Origin: Exiguobacterium sp. J17977 | GTDB taxonomy: Bacteria; Bacillota; Bacilli; Exiguobacteriales; Exiguobacteriaceae | Direction of reading: 5' to 3' | NCBI RefSeq assembly: GCF_018616375.1 | Contig: NZ_JAEQBB010000003.1 | Coordinates: 186,001-250,000 of the forward strand | Length of the DNA: 64,000 bases | Part shown: in pieces, positions 1 to 9,232 of the stretch | Layout of the letters: each line of letters opens with the position of its first letter | Position numbering within the stretch: position 1 is the first letter of the stretch | Position numbers and translations under genes: made by a program | Notes under the pieces: generated by a model | The model's input: the letters and a program-made list of their open reading frames with translations, nothing else | What the model was told of the DNA's origin: nothing | Database searches by the model: none

Positions 1-1
1 G

Positions 2-1054
2 TACGTGCTCATCGTCCTCGGTGGGAAAGGGGTCCAACTTCGCGAGTCGATCAAGTACTTGCTCGTGAACGTCATCGCCTCGGCGTTGTTCGTCATGGCT
101 GTCGCGTTGCTGTACGGAACGGTCGGCACGCTCAGCTTGGCTGACCTCGCGCAAAAGATTCCGCTCGTCGAGAATCAATCCGTCATCGTCGTCATCGGCG
201 TGCTGTTCGTCATCGTCTTCGGATTGAAAGGGGCACTCGTTCCACTTCACTACTGGCTCCCAGGCTCGTATGTCGTTGCACCGACACCGATTCTCGCCAT
301 GTTCGGCGCACTCTTGACGAAAGTCGGGGTGTACTCGATTTTACGGACGTACACGCTCTTGTTTGACGGCGGGGCGTTCATGCAGAACTTCTTGATCTCC
401 CTCGCGGTGTTGACGATCGTCATCGGGATGATCGGCGCCATCGCATACAACGACGTCAAGTTGATTATCATCTACAACATCATGATCGCGGTCGGCGTCA
501 TTCTATACGGAATCGCGCTCGATACGCAGACATCGCTCGAAGGGGCGCTCTACTACTTGATTCATGACATGTTGATCAAGGCCGCCTTGTTCATGCTCGT
601 CGGGATGATGATTGGCATCACCAAGTCCGGTCAGTTGCGCGACATGGGTGGTTTGATTACCCGCTTCCCGTTGTTCGGCTGGACGTTCTTCATCGCCGCC
701 TTGTCGCTCGCCGGAATCCCGCCGCTCAGCGGATTCTTCGGGAAACTGTTAATCGTTCAAGGTGGTGTCGCCGAGGGCAGCCTGTTCGGACCGCTCCTCA
801 TCTTGCTGTCGAGTTTGTTCGTCCTCTTCTCTGTCATCAAAATCTTCTTGTACGGGTTCTGGGGAGAAGAAAAGCGTGCCTATGACGGCCCGCTCGTGCC
901 GCACATGAAGAAACTCATCGTGCCGACGTTCTTGCTCGTCGCCGTCGCCGTGGCTTACGGGTTCGGTGCCGAGGCGATGCATCCGTTCATTACCCAGGCA
1001 ATTGAACCGCTCGTGCAACCCGAAATCTATATCGATGCCGTGATTAAGGAGTGA
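2..1054 (+). CDS. mrpD: Mrp Na+/H+ antiporter subunit D, 5'-truncated by window edge
   Basis: Large membrane subunit of the multisubunit Mrp (Mnh) cation/proton antiporter, homologous to the proton-pumping subunits of respiratory complex I; exports Na+ in exchange for H+ and supports pH and salt tolerance. The frame is open from base 2, so this is the C-terminal ~350 residues of a protein usually near 490. It is almost entirely hydrophobic helices. Complex I-like signatures are visible: FGLKGALVPLHYWLPGSY, with the conserved Lys and His, and LAGIPPLSGFFGK. mrpE follows after 7 bases, then F and G, which is the canonical order. Identification is secure from both sequence and neighbours; the true start lies outside the window. 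Confidence 0.95.
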   Translation, partial: YVLIVLGGKGVQLRESIKYLLVNVIASALFVMAVALLYGTVGTLSLADLAQKIPLVENQSVIVVIGVLFVIVFGLKGALVPLHYWLPGSYVVAPTPILAMFGALLTKVGVYSILRTYTLLFDGGAFMQNFLISLAVLTIVIGMIGAIAYNDVKLIIIYNIMIAVGVILYGIALDTQTSLEGALYYLIHDMLIKAALFMLVGMMIGITKSGQLRDMGGLITRFPLFGWTFFIAALSLAGIPPLSGFFGKLLIVQGGVAEGSLFGPLLILLSSLFVLFSVIKIFLYGFWGEEKRAYDGPLVPHMKKLIVPTFLLVAVAVAYGFGAEAMHPFITQAIEPLVQPEIYIDAVIKE

Positions 1055-1061
1055 TTTAGAG

Positions 1062-1541
1062 ATGGCTTATCAACTACTCATCAACTTTTTCCTGGCGTTC
1101 ATTTGGATGTTCTTCACGGGTACGTTCACGACGAGCGGATTCATCATCGGCTATTTGCTCGGATTACTCGTCATCTTCATGATGCGTCGCTTCTTCAAGA
1201 ACACGGATTTCTACTTCATCCGCGTCTTGAAACTGTTTAAACTGTTCTTGATTTTCTGCCGGGAGCTCATCCTCGCCAACGTCGAGGTGCTCCGGCTCGT
1301 CCTCAGTCCGAAACTGAAAATTAAACCAGGCATCTTCCGGTACCATACCGAGCTTGATGCCGGTTGGAAGGTCAGTTGGCTGTCGATGCTCATCACGCTG
1401 ACACCAGGGACGCTCGTCGTTCAAGTGTCGGATGACAATAAGACGCTCTATATCCACGCGCTCCATATGCCGGATAAAGAGTCGCTCAGACGAGACATTT
1501 ACGATAACTTTGAGACGAAGATTAAGGAGGCGACCAGCTAA
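1062..1541 (+). CDS. mrpE: Mrp Na+/H+ antiporter subunit E
   Basis: Small membrane subunit of the Mrp antiporter, needed for assembly or activity of the complex rather than ion translocation itself. The protein has 159 residues, the usual length. Two or three N-terminal hydrophobic segments (about residues 5-65) are followed by a soluble tail containing the family motif region LTPGTLVVQVSDD and a lysine/aspartate-rich end. The ATG at 1062 follows GGAGTGATTTAGAG. The stop codon shares one base with the mrpF start, so the two genes are probably translationally coupled. Confidence 0.95.
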   Translation: MAYQLLINFFLAFIWMFFTGTFTTSGFIIGYLLGLLVIFMMRRFFKNTDFYFIRVLKLFKLFLIFCRELILANVEVLRLVLSPKLKIKPGIFRYHTELDAGWKVSWLSMLITLTPGTLVVQVSDDNKTLYIHALHMPDKESLRRDIYDNFETKIKEATS

Positions 1542-1831
1542 TGTTAAATATCATCATTTACGTGGCGCTCGCCATCCTCGTGCTCGCCATGCTTGGCATG
1601 TTGTATCGGGTCATCAAAGGACCGACGACGGCAGACCGTGTCATCGCGCTCGATTCTATTGGGATTGGCTTGATCTCCGTCGTCTCACTGTTGTCGATTC
1701 TGCTCGACACGACGATGTTCTTCGAAGTCATCCTCTTGCTCGGGATTTTAGCCTTTATCGGAACGGTGGCGTTCTCGAAATTCCTCGAGAAGGGAGAGAT
1801 CATCCAACATGACCGCAACAATGATTTATGA
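1541..1831 (+). CDS. mrpF: Mrp Na+/H+ antiporter subunit F
   Basis: Small subunit (96 aa) with three predicted membrane helices at about residues 3-20, 35-55 and 60-80. It carries the family segment RVIKGPTTADRVIALD just after the first helix. An upstream AAGGAGGCGACC Shine-Dalgarno sits inside the end of mrpE. The 3' end overlaps mrpG by 23 bases in another frame. Together with D, E and G this is the tail of an mrpA-G type operon, and subunit F is required for antiport in characterised Bacillus systems. Confidence 0.95.
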   Translation: MLNIIIYVALAILVLAMLGMLYRVIKGPTTADRVIALDSIGIGLISVVSLLSILLDTTMFFEVILLLGILAFIGTVAFSKFLEKGEIIQHDRNNDL

Positions 1832-2168
1832 CATCTTGACCGGTGTCTTCACGATCATCGGGGTATTCTTCACCGTCGTCGCGGCCATCGGTCTCATCCG
1901 GCTACCGGACATCTACTCGCGGGCCCATGCGGCATCGAAGAGCGCGACGCTCGGCGTCATGTTCGTCTTGTTCGCAGCGCTCCTGCATGTCTGGGTCGAC
2001 CAACGCGTCTTTGACGCACGGCTCCTGCTCGGTTTGTTCTTTGTCCTCTTGACGGCTCCGGTCGGTGGGCACTTGATTGCGCGGGCGGCGCACGCCCAAG
2101 GGGTCAAGCTCTGGGACAAATCGCTCCAGGACGCGTTGCAAGAAGATAAGGATAAAGGAATCGAATGA
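1809..2168 (+). CDS. mrpG: Mrp Na+/H+ antiporter subunit G
   Basis: Last subunit of the Mrp complex (119 aa), with three hydrophobic helices at about residues 10-30, 45-62 and 70-90 and the typical central motif IRLPDIYSRAHAASKSATLG. The start chosen is ATG 1809, about ten bases after AAGGGAGAG; in-frame ATG 1821 is a weaker alternative. A strong hairpin follows the stop, consistent with the end of the operon. Confidence 0.93.
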   Translation: MTATMIYDILTGVFTIIGVFFTVVAAIGLIRLPDIYSRAHAASKSATLGVMFVLFAALLHVWVDQRVFDARLLLGLFFVLLTAPVGGHLIARAAHAQGVKLWDKSLQDALQEDKDKGIE

Positions 2169-2173
2169 CGAAA

Positions 2174-2205
2174 GGCTCTTCCACCGACGTGGAAGAGCCT
2201 TTTTT
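2174..2205. terminator. Terminator between mrpG and the convergent oxidoreductase gene
   Basis: Perfect 11-bp stem (2174-2184 with 2189-2199), four-base loop, then six T on the plus strand. It ends mrpG and abuts the stop codon of the minus-strand gene, so it may work in both directions, although the minus-strand T-tract is poorer. Confidence 0.9.
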
Positions 2206-3517
2206 AGATGAGATAGGAGACATCGGACGCGGACGTCGGATACGCGAACTCCAAGTGTTTGACGTGTTGATGGGTCATATTGTTTTGTATAATGAATGAG
2301 AACAAGTTGATCAGTTCCGGCGCGTGTTGCCCGATCAAGTGGGCACCGAGCACATGACCATCCTTGCTAAGCAAGATGCGGGAGAATGCGGTCGTGTCAT
2401 TGATGCGCTCATACGTGAGAAAATGGGACAAGTCGTTGTCTTTACATTCATAGTCGATGCCTTGTGCTCTGGCCTCATCGACTGTCAGCCCGACTTTGGC
2501 GATAGGGGGCGTTGTGAAGACGACCGTCGGGGCCGGACGCTCAGGGAGCGGACGCGTATTGTTCCGGAGCAGGTTGAGCGCGGCGATGCGACCTTCCTGT
2601 CCGGCGAACGGGGTGAGGGCCGGATTGCGACTTTTGGCGACGTCGCCGGCCGCATAGACGTTCGGGTTCGTCGTCTGCAAGTACTCGTTGACCAAGACGC
2701 CGCTGTGGTCGGACTCGATGCCGGCCGCGTCCAAGCGAAGCCGCTCGATGCTTGGAATCCGCCCGGTGGCGTTAAGCACGAGCCCTTCAAGGGTAGAGTC
2801 ATCTGATAACGTCACGACGTCGCCATGGATATTGACCGGTTCGATTCCGTAACGGACATCGATTCCGATGTGAAGCGTCTCATCGACGAGACGCTTGACG
2901 ACTTTGCGGTCGAACGGTTTGAGTGCCCGCGACCGGACGAGGAGCGTCACGTCACACCCGAAACGGCGCAGGATATGGGCGAACTCGAAGGCGATATAGC
3001 CGGCACCGACGATGATGATGTGTCGCGGTAATACCTCGAGGTCGAAGACGTCATCGCTCGTGATCGCGCCGTCTCCACCAGGGATGTCGAGCGGACGCGG
3101 GATTTGACCCGATGCGATCAAGAACTGATGTGCCGAGATTTCATGCCCTTCGATGACAATCGAGTCCTCGTCGATGAAATGAGGCTCTCCTTCGAACAAG
3201 TCGATGCCATGCCCTTTCCAATGATGCATTTTCGTCGTCGGGACGGCGAAACGGTACTCGTCGACGCGACGTTTGAAGGCGTGCCAATCGAGTTTCAGCT
3301 CACCGGTCACACCGAGCGGCTTCATCCGCTCCGCCCGGGCGATCAGGTCGGCTCCTTCCGCGAGCATCTTTTTCGGATCACACCCGCGCTGCGGACATGT
3401 CCCGCCGAACGTCCAATTCTCGACAATCGCAATTTGTTTACCGGCGTCACGTAACACGCTGGCGGCCTGGCTCGCTGCCGAGCCGCTGCCGATGATGATG
3501 ACATCGTACCGTTTCAT
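2204..3517 (-). CDS. FAD-dependent disulfide-reductase family protein (glutathione-reductase-like)
   Basis: Class I pyridine-nucleotide disulfide oxidoreductase fold (437 aa). The N-terminal FAD-binding motif GSGSAASQA is followed by a redox-active CxxxxC pair in GGTCPQRGCDPKK. A second dinucleotide fold (VGAGYIAFEFAHIL) and an FAD-contact motif ATG..YAAGDVA come next, then the dimerisation domain. Oddity: where glutathione and lipoamide reductases have HPT plus a Glu (the catalytic dyad), this protein has YPTSASD, so the usual acid-base His and Glu are absent. The physiological substrate is therefore uncertain. The start is ATG 3517, preceded by GGGAGGG; the frame stays open upstream across uvrC but that extension is not protein-like. 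It is divergent from uvrC. Confidence 0.85.
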   Translation of the reverse strand: MKRYDVIIIGSGSAASQAASVLRDAGKQIAIVENWTFGGTCPQRGCDPKKMLAEGADLIARAERMKPLGVTGELKLDWHAFKRRVDEYRFAVPTTKMHHWKGHGIDLFEGEPHFIDEDSIVIEGHEISAHQFLIASGQIPRPLDIPGGDGAITSDDVFDLEVLPRHIIIVGAGYIAFEFAHILRRFGCDVTLLVRSRALKPFDRKVVKRLVDETLHIGIDVRYGIEPVNIHGDVVTLSDDSTLEGLVLNATGRIPSIERLRLDAAGIESDHSGVLVNEYLQTTNPNVYAAGDVAKSRNPALTPFAGQEGRIAALNLLRNNTRPLPERPAPTVVFTTPPIAKVGLTVDEARAQGIDYECKDNDLSHFLTYERINDTTAFSRILLSKDGHVLGAHLIGQHAPELINLFSFIIQNNMTHQHVKHLEFAYPTSASDVSYLI

Positions 3518-3589
3518 TCCAAAACCCTCCCTCTGAGACTTCATCAATTTTTTCCCGTCTGGAAGGAACCTAAACTGAGGTGATTGAAT

Positions 3590-5374
3590 TTGAGTCATTC
3601 TGACCACATTAAACATAAATTGGCGCTCCTCCCGGACGAACCCGGCTGTTACTTGCATAAGAACGAGTACGGTGAAATCATTTACGTCGGGAAAGCGAAA
3701 AATCTGAAGAACCGGGTCCGATCGTATTTCACAGGGGCGCATGACATTAAGACGATGCGACTCGTGGCCGAGATTCGCGACTTCGAATATATCGTCACGG
3801 CGAGCGAACTCGAGGCGCTCCTGCTCGAAATGACGCTCATCAAAAAGCACGACCCGAAATACAACATCCGTCTCAAAGATGACAAGTCGTACCCGTATAT
3901 CAAAATCACGAACGAGCCGTACCCAAGGCTGCTCACGACGCGGAAACTTAAGAAGGACGGCGGCTACTATTTCGGGCCGTATCCGAACGCCTACGCGGCC
4001 AATGAGACGAAACGGTTGCTCGACAAGCTGTATCCGCTCCGCAAGTGCCAACCGATGCCGCGCAAGCTCTGTCTGTATTACCATATCGGGCAGTGCCTCG
4101 GGCCATGTGAACTCGCTGTCGATACCGATGAACAGAAGGATATCGTCCAAGAGATTCGTCGCTTCTTGAACGGAGAAACGAGCGAGACGCTCGCCAAGCT
4201 CCAGGTCGACATGGGCAAGGCGGCCGAGGATATGCAGTTCGAACGGGCGGCCGAACTACGTGATCAAATCCGGGCCGTCGAATCGATTATGAACAAACAG
4301 AACATGATCACGGCCGACCCGACGGCGCGCGACGTCTTCGGCTATACGCTCGACAGGGGCTGGATGTGCGTCCAAGTGTTCTATATGCGGGGCGGCAAGA
4401 TGATTGAACGCGACGTGTCGCTGTTCCCGCTTCATGGGGAACCGTCCGAGGAACTCGAGAGTTTCATCGTCCAGTTCTATGAGCAGAACGTCGTGCCGAA
4501 AGAAGTGCTCGTACCGGAAATCGTTCGTATCGACTTGTTGAACGAGGCAATCGGGACGAAGGTGATGCAACCGAAGCGGGGGGCGAAACGGCAACTGCTC
4601 GACTTGGCGACGAAAAATGCGAGCATCGCCTTGAACGAGAAGTTCGAGCTGCTCGCGCGGGACGAAGAGCGGACGCTCCTCGCCATGCGTGAGCTCGGTG
4701 AGGCAATCGGTATCCCGAACTTGTCGCGCGTCGACATCATCGACAACGCCAACATTCAAGGGGCGGACGCCGTCTCGGCGCTCGTCGTCTTTGAGGATGG
4801 CAAGCCGCTCAAGAAAGAATACCGGAAATACAAGATTCGTACCGTCCAGGGACCGGACGACTATGAAACGATGCGAGAGGTCGTCCGCCGTCGATTCCGT
4901 CGCCTATTGACGGAAGAAAAACGTCTGCCGGACTTGCTGTTGATTGACGGGGGCATCGGTCAATTGAACGCCGCCCTCGACGTCCTGCAGAATGAGTTCG
5001 GACTCGACTTGCCCGTCGGTTCGTTGAAGAAAGATGACCGTCACCGGACGAGCCAGCTCTTGTTCGGGGAAGGGGGCGGAGTCGTCGAACTCAACTCGCG
5101 TTCGAGCGCGTTCTATCTGCTGCAACGCATGCAAGACGAGGTCCACCGCTTCGCCATCACGTTCCACCGCAGCCTGCGGACGAAAAAGATGACGAAGTCG
5201 GTGCTCGATGACATCCCGGGCGTCGGACCGAAGCGGCGTCAGCAGTTGATCCGTCATTTCGGGTCGATGAAGCAAATCCGTCTCGCCTCGCTCGAACAGT
5301 TAAAAGAAGCGGGTCTGCCTGAGAAGTTGGCCGAGACCGTAATCCAATACGTCCATGAGGAGACCGATGAATGA
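3590..5374 (+). CDS. uvrC: Excinuclease ABC subunit C
   Basis: Dual-incision nuclease of nucleotide excision repair, acting with UvrA and UvrB on bulky DNA lesions. Domains in order: GIY-YIG nuclease ([21 protein letters not shown], residues ~18-50) for the 3' incision, a cysteine cluster near residues 150-165, the UVR motif that contacts UvrB (~residues 200-230), an RNase H-like nuclease with LLLIDGG for the 5' incision, and C-terminal helix-hairpin-helix ([14 protein letters not shown]). About 594 aa, normal length. The start is probably TTG 3590, nine bases after GAGG; TTG 3584 is in frame but too close to it. The stop overlaps the next gene by ATGA. Confidence 0.95.
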   Translation: MSHSDHIKHKLALLPDEPGCYLHKNEYGEIIYVGKAKNLKNRVRSYFTGAHDIKTMRLVAEIRDFEYIVTASELEALLLEMTLIKKHDPKYNIRLKDDKSYPYIKITNEPYPRLLTTRKLKKDGGYYFGPYPNAYAANETKRLLDKLYPLRKCQPMPRKLCLYYHIGQCLGPCELAVDTDEQKDIVQEIRRFLNGETSETLAKLQVDMGKAAEDMQFERAAELRDQIRAVESIMNKQNMITADPTARDVFGYTLDRGWMCVQVFYMRGGKMIERDVSLFPLHGEPSEELESFIVQFYEQNVVPKEVLVPEIVRIDLLNEAIGTKVMQPKRGAKRQLLDLATKNASIALNEKFELLARDEERTLLAMRELGEAIGIPNLSRVDIIDNANIQGADAVSALVVFEDGKPLKKEYRKYKIRTVQGPDDYETMREVVRRRFRRLLTEEKRLPDLLLIDGGIGQLNAALDVLQNEFGLDLPVGSLKKDDRHRTSQLLFGEGGGVVELNSRSSAFYLLQRMQDEVHRFAITFHRSLRTKKMTKSVLDDIPGVGPKRRQQLIRHFGSMKQIRLASLEQLKEAGLPEKLAETVIQYVHEETDE

Positions 5375-6177
5375 ACCGAGACGCGTTAGCTGATTTTCCA
5401 GACAAGACAGCACCTTTCATCGAACAGTTTGTTCGTGGACTTCGTGACGTGACGGACGCGATTCGACATGCATACGTGCACGGGTCTGTGACAATGGGAG
5501 GGTTTCATCCGAGGCAGAGTGATGTCGATTTACTGTTCGTGAGCGACCGAGACCTGTCGGATGCGGAACGGCTCGGTTTGATGCGACTGTGCCTGGCGAC
5601 ATCGACGCAGCCGTATCCGCTCGAGTTGACCGTGCTGACGGAACGGGCGTTACACGAATGGGTCCATCCGAGTCCGTTCGAGTTCCATTATAGTGAGCAG
5701 TGGCGTTCTCGGTTGGAGGAAGCAACAATCGATGAGCTACTCCACGAGCAACGTGAGTTGACCGATCCGGATTTGGCCGCCCACCTCAAAGTCATCATGG
5801 AGCGAGGCTGTGTCTTGTATGGGGCTCCGCTACATGAGTTGTTGCTCGGGTTTGAAGATGAACATTACCGAGAAGCAATCAAGGACGACGCGGTGGATTG
5901 CCTGAGCTCGCTTGATAATCATCCCGTGTATAGCGTATTGAACCTCGTGCGGGTGATTGCCTACGAGACGGATGGACGTGTGCTCGCCAAACGAGAAGTG
6001 CTCGAGTGGGCGAAGCGACAACCGATTCCGGCCAATCTCCTGCTTGTCATTCAAAAAGCGGCAGCGGCGTATGCGGGTGCAGACAGTACGTTCTCAAGAA
6101 CGGAGCTCATCGACTTTTATATCTTTGCCAATGAGCGCCTCTTCCCGTATGAAGATATGGATGAGTTGGAGGATTAA
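5371..6177 (+). CDS. AadA/ANT(9)-like nucleotidyltransferase
   Basis: Nucleotidyltransferase of the aminoglycoside adenylyltransferase type (268 aa). The metal- and ATP-binding signature is intact: [19 protein letters not shown], with Gly38-Ser39 and aspartates 51 and 53. The C-terminal helical domain carries the DUF4111-like segment [28 protein letters not shown] cut short here to YSVLNLVRV and KREVLEWA, as in AadA and Aad9. Overlaps the uvrC stop by four bases (ATGA), so it is likely co-translated with it. Whether it modifies spectinomycin, streptomycin or a cellular substrate cannot be told from sequence; similar chromosomal genes in Bacilli are not all resistance genes. Confidence 0.75.
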   Translation: MNRDALADFPDKTAPFIEQFVRGLRDVTDAIRHAYVHGSVTMGGFHPRQSDVDLLFVSDRDLSDAERLGLMRLCLATSTQPYPLELTVLTERALHEWVHPSPFEFHYSEQWRSRLEEATIDELLHEQRELTDPDLAAHLKVIMERGCVLYGAPLHELLLGFEDEHYREAIKDDAVDCLSSLDNHPVYSVLNLVRVIAYETDGRVLAKREVLEWAKRQPIPANLLLVIQKAAAAYAGADSTFSRTELIDFYIFANERLFPYEDMDELED

Positions 6178-6189
6178 CTCAAAAAGAAA

Positions 6190-6221
6190 GAGCCGATGCG
6201 GTCTGATGATCGCATCGGCTC
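6190..6221. terminator. Bidirectional terminator between nucleotidyltransferase gene and yslB
   Basis: Perfect 11-bp stem (6190-6200 with 6211-6221) and ten-base loop. The minus-strand side is followed by TTTCTTTTT, so it best serves yslB; the plus-strand T-tract is weak. Confidence 0.8.
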
Positions 6222-6225
6222 TTCG

Positions 6226-6627
6226 TCATTCATACGTATCTTTTCGGTCTAGTTGGACGGTGATGTGGACGGCCTTGCGCGCCACCTCGGCGTAGCCTTC
6301 GGCGACACATTGGAAACGACCCGCAATCTGTTCGGCCAAAAACCCAGCTTCGAGCTGGAAGTAGCCCGTTGCCTTTTCTTGGGTCGCGGGTGGGGGTGTA
6401 AGCTCGAACAAGAATTTATTTCCTTTTTCTTTCAGCAACGTCAAATCTCCCCAGCCGGCCTCACTAAAGAAGGCGCTCAGTTCCTCGTTGGGCATGACCG
6501 GGAACTTGCGTGCGACCCGTTTACCCGACCAATAGATGACTTGGGCGTAATCGTCCCCAAGCAAATCCGTCAACACATAATCGCGCAACAGTTCGATCGC
6601 GAAAGTGGGTTGGCTCATCGTTTCCAT
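6226..6627 (-). CDS. yslB: YslB family protein (DUF2507)
   Basis: Conserved Bacilli protein of unknown function, 133 aa, with the family pattern AIELLRDYVLTDLLGDD near the N-terminus and a C-terminal hydrophobic-binding-like fold (GFLAEQIAGRF). In B. subtilis yslB lies between uvrC and sdhC, exactly as here except for the inserted nucleotidyltransferase and the gene's orientation. ATG 6627 is taken as start, with GGAAGAAG upstream; ATG 6618 (MSQPTF) is also possible. Confidence 0.85.
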   Translation of the reverse strand: METMSQPTFAIELLRDYVLTDLLGDDYAQVIYWSGKRVARKFPVMPNEELSAFFSEAGWGDLTLLKEKGNKFLFELTPPPATQEKATGYFQLEAGFLAEQIAGRFQCVAEGYAEVARKAVHITVQLDRKDTYE

Positions 6628-6730
6628 CTTCTTCCATCACTCCAATCTCTCTATACCATTATAACGACGAATCGGCTTTTGGTCACCGGGTATTTTGCAA
6701 AAGAATGTGTCACAAATCGGTCAGGTTGTC

Positions 6731-6759
6731 TTGTCATACAAAATTCACAAGAGTAGAAT
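6731..6759 (+). promoter_or_regulatory. Sigma-A-type promoter of sdhCAB
   Basis: TTGTCA (6731-6736), 17-base spacer, TAGAAT (6754-6759). Transcription should begin near 6766, about 75 bases before sdhC. Confidence 0.7.
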
Positions 6760-6784
6760 AGGAGACAGAAAGCTATATTTACAT

Positions 6785-6800
6785 TTGAAAACGCTTTTAT
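6785..6800 (+). promoter_or_regulatory. cre site (CcpA operator) in the sdh leader
   Basis: TTGAAAACGCTTTTAT fits the catabolite-responsive element consensus WTGNAARCGNWWNCAW at all but one defined position. It lies about 20 bases downstream of the inferred start of transcription, a roadblock position. The succinate dehydrogenase operon is a known type of CcpA target in Bacilli, so glucose repression is the likely role. Confidence 0.65.
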
Positions 6801-6841
6801 TTACAAAACGAGCCAAGGGCTCGTACAAAGGGGGAACTAGA

Positions 6842-7459
6842 ATGGCTTCGCAGCGTGACTATTTCAGTCGTAAAGTCCATTCGCTACTTGGGGTCATCCC
6901 AATCGGCCTGTTTTTGATCGTCCACTTGTCGGTCAACTACTATATCGTCGATGGGGTGGAGTCGTTTAACAAGGCAGCAAAATTCATGGAGAGCTTACCG
7001 TACTTGTACTTCCTTGAAGTCACGGTCATCGCATTGCCGATGATTTTTCACGGCGTGTATGGCGTGTATTATGCGTTCCTCGGTTCGATCAACACGAACC
7101 GTTACTCATACGCCCGTAACTGGATGTACATGCTCCAACGCTTCACGGGCGTCTTCCTCGTCATCTTCATCGCATGGCACGTTTGGGAAACGCGCTTGGC
7201 GAAATTGCGTGGCGTCGAAGTGAATGCGGAGATGATGCAAAACATCGTCGACAATCCGCTCATGCTTATCTTCTACATAGTCGGGATCCTCTCGGCTACG
7301 TTCCACTTCGCGAACGGTCTTTGGTCGTTTGCCATCACGTGGGGGATCACACAGTCGCCTCGTTCACAGCGCTTCATGAGCTACGTCTCAGGCGCGGTCT
7401 TCTTGGCACTATCTTTTGTCGGCATCCGTTCAATCTTGACGTTCGCTGGCATCTTGTAA
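6842..7459 (+). CDS. sdhC: Succinate dehydrogenase cytochrome b558 subunit
   Basis: Membrane anchor of succinate:menaquinone oxidoreductase (complex II), B. subtilis type: a single di-haem cytochrome b of 205 aa with five predicted helices and histidines available for two haems (for example in KVHSLLG, LIVHLSV, MIFHGVYG and AWHVWE). ATG 6842 follows AAAGGGGGAA. It is the first gene of sdhCAB. Electrons from SdhB iron-sulphur centres pass through these haems to menaquinone. Confidence 0.95.
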   Translation: MASQRDYFSRKVHSLLGVIPIGLFLIVHLSVNYYIVDGVESFNKAAKFMESLPYLYFLEVTVIALPMIFHGVYGVYYAFLGSINTNRYSYARNWMYMLQRFTGVFLVIFIAWHVWETRLAKLRGVEVNAEMMQNIVDNPLMLIFYIVGILSATFHFANGLWSFAITWGITQSPRSQRFMSYVSGAVFLALSFVGIRSILTFAGIL

Positions 7460-7474
7460 TAGGGGGAAAAGTAC

Positions 7475-9232
7475 ATGGCAAATCAAAGTTTGATCGTCAT
7501 CGGTGGCGGTCTGGCTGGACTCATGGCGACAATCAAGTCGGCTGAGATGGGTGTTCCGGTAAAACTCTTCTCGCTTGTACCGGTCAAGCGTTCACATTCA
7601 GTTTGTGCACAAGGCGGCATCAACGGTGCCGTCAACACGAAAGGGGAAGGGGATTCTCCTTGGCAACACTTCGATGATACGGTCTATGGGGGCGACTTCC
7701 TCGCCAACCAACCGCCGGTCCAAAAGATGGCGGAAGCGGCACCGAAAATCATCCATATGTTCGACCGGATGGGCGTCATGTTCAACCGGACGCCAGAAGG
7801 TCTTCTCGACTTCCGACGTTTCGGCGGTACGCTCCATCACCGCACAGCTTATGCTGGTGCGACGACAGGGCAACAACTCCTTTACGCGCTAGACGAGCAG
7901 GTCCGTCGCTATGAGGCGCAAGGACTCGTCGAGAAATATGAAGGCTGGGAGTTCCTCCGGGCCATCATCGACGAAGCCGGCGTCTGCCGTGGTGCGGTAT
8001 GTCAGGATTTACGCTCGATGGAAATTAAAGCGTTCCCATCGGATGCGGTCATCCTCGCGACCGGCGGACCAGGTGTCATCTTCGGTAAATCGACGAACTC
8101 GGTCATCAACACCGGCCAAGCGGCTGGAGCGGTCTACCGTCAAGGCGCGGTCTACGCGAACGGCGAGTTCATCCAAATCCACCCGACGGCAATCCCGGGG
8201 GACGACAAGCTTCGTCTCATGAGTGAGTCGGCGCGCGGTGAAGGCGGACGTGTTTGGACATACAAAGACGGCAAGCCATGGTATTTCCTTGAAGAGAAGT
8301 ATCCGGCCTACGGAAACCTCGTGCCGCGTGATATCGCGACGCGTGAGATTTTCGACGTCTGTGTCAACCAGAAGCTCGGCGTCAACGGCGAGAACATGGT
8401 GTATCTCGACTTGTCACATAAAGATTCGAAAGAGCTCGACATCAAACTCGGCGGCATCCTCGAGATTTACGAGAAGTTCGTCGGCGACGACCCGCGGAAA
8501 GTCCCGATGAAAATCTTCCCGGCCGTCCACTATTCGATGGGCGGACTCTGGGTCGATTACGACCAGATGACGAACATCCCAGGGCTGTTCGCTGCCGGGG
8601 AGTGCGATTACTCGATGCACGGTGCCAACCGTCTCGGTGCCAACTCGCTCCTCTCAGCCGTATACGGCGGGATGGAAGCCGGTCCGGCTGCCGTTCACTA
8701 CATGCGCGGTCTCGACCAAGCGACAGAGAGCGTGCCAGAAGCGCTCTTCAACTTCAACGAACGTGAAGAAATCGAGCGGTTCAACGATATCCTCGCGATG
8801 GACGGTACGGAAAATGCGTATCAAATCCACCGTGAGCTCGGTGAACTTATGACCGACAACGTCACGGTCGTTCGTTACAACGACAAACTTGAAGCGACGG
8901 ACCTCAAACTCCGTGAGCTTCGTGAACGTTACAACAACATCTCCGCGACCGATACGGCACGCTGGAGCAACCAAGGGGCCTCGTTCATCCGACAGCTCGA
9001 CCACATGCTCGACCTCGCACGCGTCATCACACTCGGCGCACTGAAACGCGACGAGAGCCGTGGCGCGCATTACAAACCGGACTTCCCGGAGCGTGATGAC
9101 GAGCGCTTCATGAAGACGACGATGGCACGTTACGACAATGGGGAAGTCGATATCTCGTTTGAAGAGATCGACGTTTCGTTAATCCCGCCACGTAAACGGG
9201 ATTACTCGAAGAAAGGGGCGAAGACGAAATGA
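7475..9232 (+). CDS. sdhA: Succinate dehydrogenase flavoprotein subunit
   Basis: Catalytic subunit of complex II, oxidising succinate to fumarate in the TCA cycle with covalently bound FAD. The 585-aa protein shows the FAD dinucleotide motif GGGLAGLMA at the N-terminus, the flavin-attachment region SHSVCAQGGIN, the substrate-binding segment HPTAIPG and the catalytic arginine region SESARGEGGRVW. The C-terminal helical domain is complete. RBS AGGGGGAAA lies 6 bases before ATG 7475. It overlaps sdhB by four bases. Confidence 0.97.
   Translation: MANQSLIVIGGGLAGLMATIKSAEMGVPVKLFSLVPVKRSHSVCAQGGINGAVNTKGEGDSPWQHFDDTVYGGDFLANQPPVQKMAEAAPKIIHMFDRMGVMFNRTPEGLLDFRRFGGTLHHRTAYAGATTGQQLLYALDEQVRRYEAQGLVEKYEGWEFLRAIIDEAGVCRGAVCQDLRSMEIKAFPSDAVILATGGPGVIFGKSTNSVINTGQAAGAVYRQGAVYANGEFIQIHPTAIPGDDKLRLMSESARGEGGRVWTYKDGKPWYFLEEKYPAYGNLVPRDIATREIFDVCVNQKLGVNGENMVYLDLSHKDSKELDIKLGGILEIYEKFVGDDPRKVPMKIFPAVHYSMGGLWVDYDQMTNIPGLFAAGECDYSMHGANRLGANSLLSAVYGGMEAGPAAVHYMRGLDQATESVPEALFNFNEREEIERFNDILAMDGTENAYQIHRELGELMTDNVTVVRYNDKLEATDLKLRELRERYNNISATDTARWSNQGASFIRQLDHMLDLARVITLGALKRDESRGAHYKPDFPERDDERFMKTTMARYDNGEVDISFEEIDVSLIPPRKRDYSKKGAKTK

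Noticed and set aside
3518-4150. N-terminal extension of the oxidoreductase by 211 residues across uvrC
   Set aside because: It would overlap uvrC; a good RBS and the FAD motif place the start at 3517.
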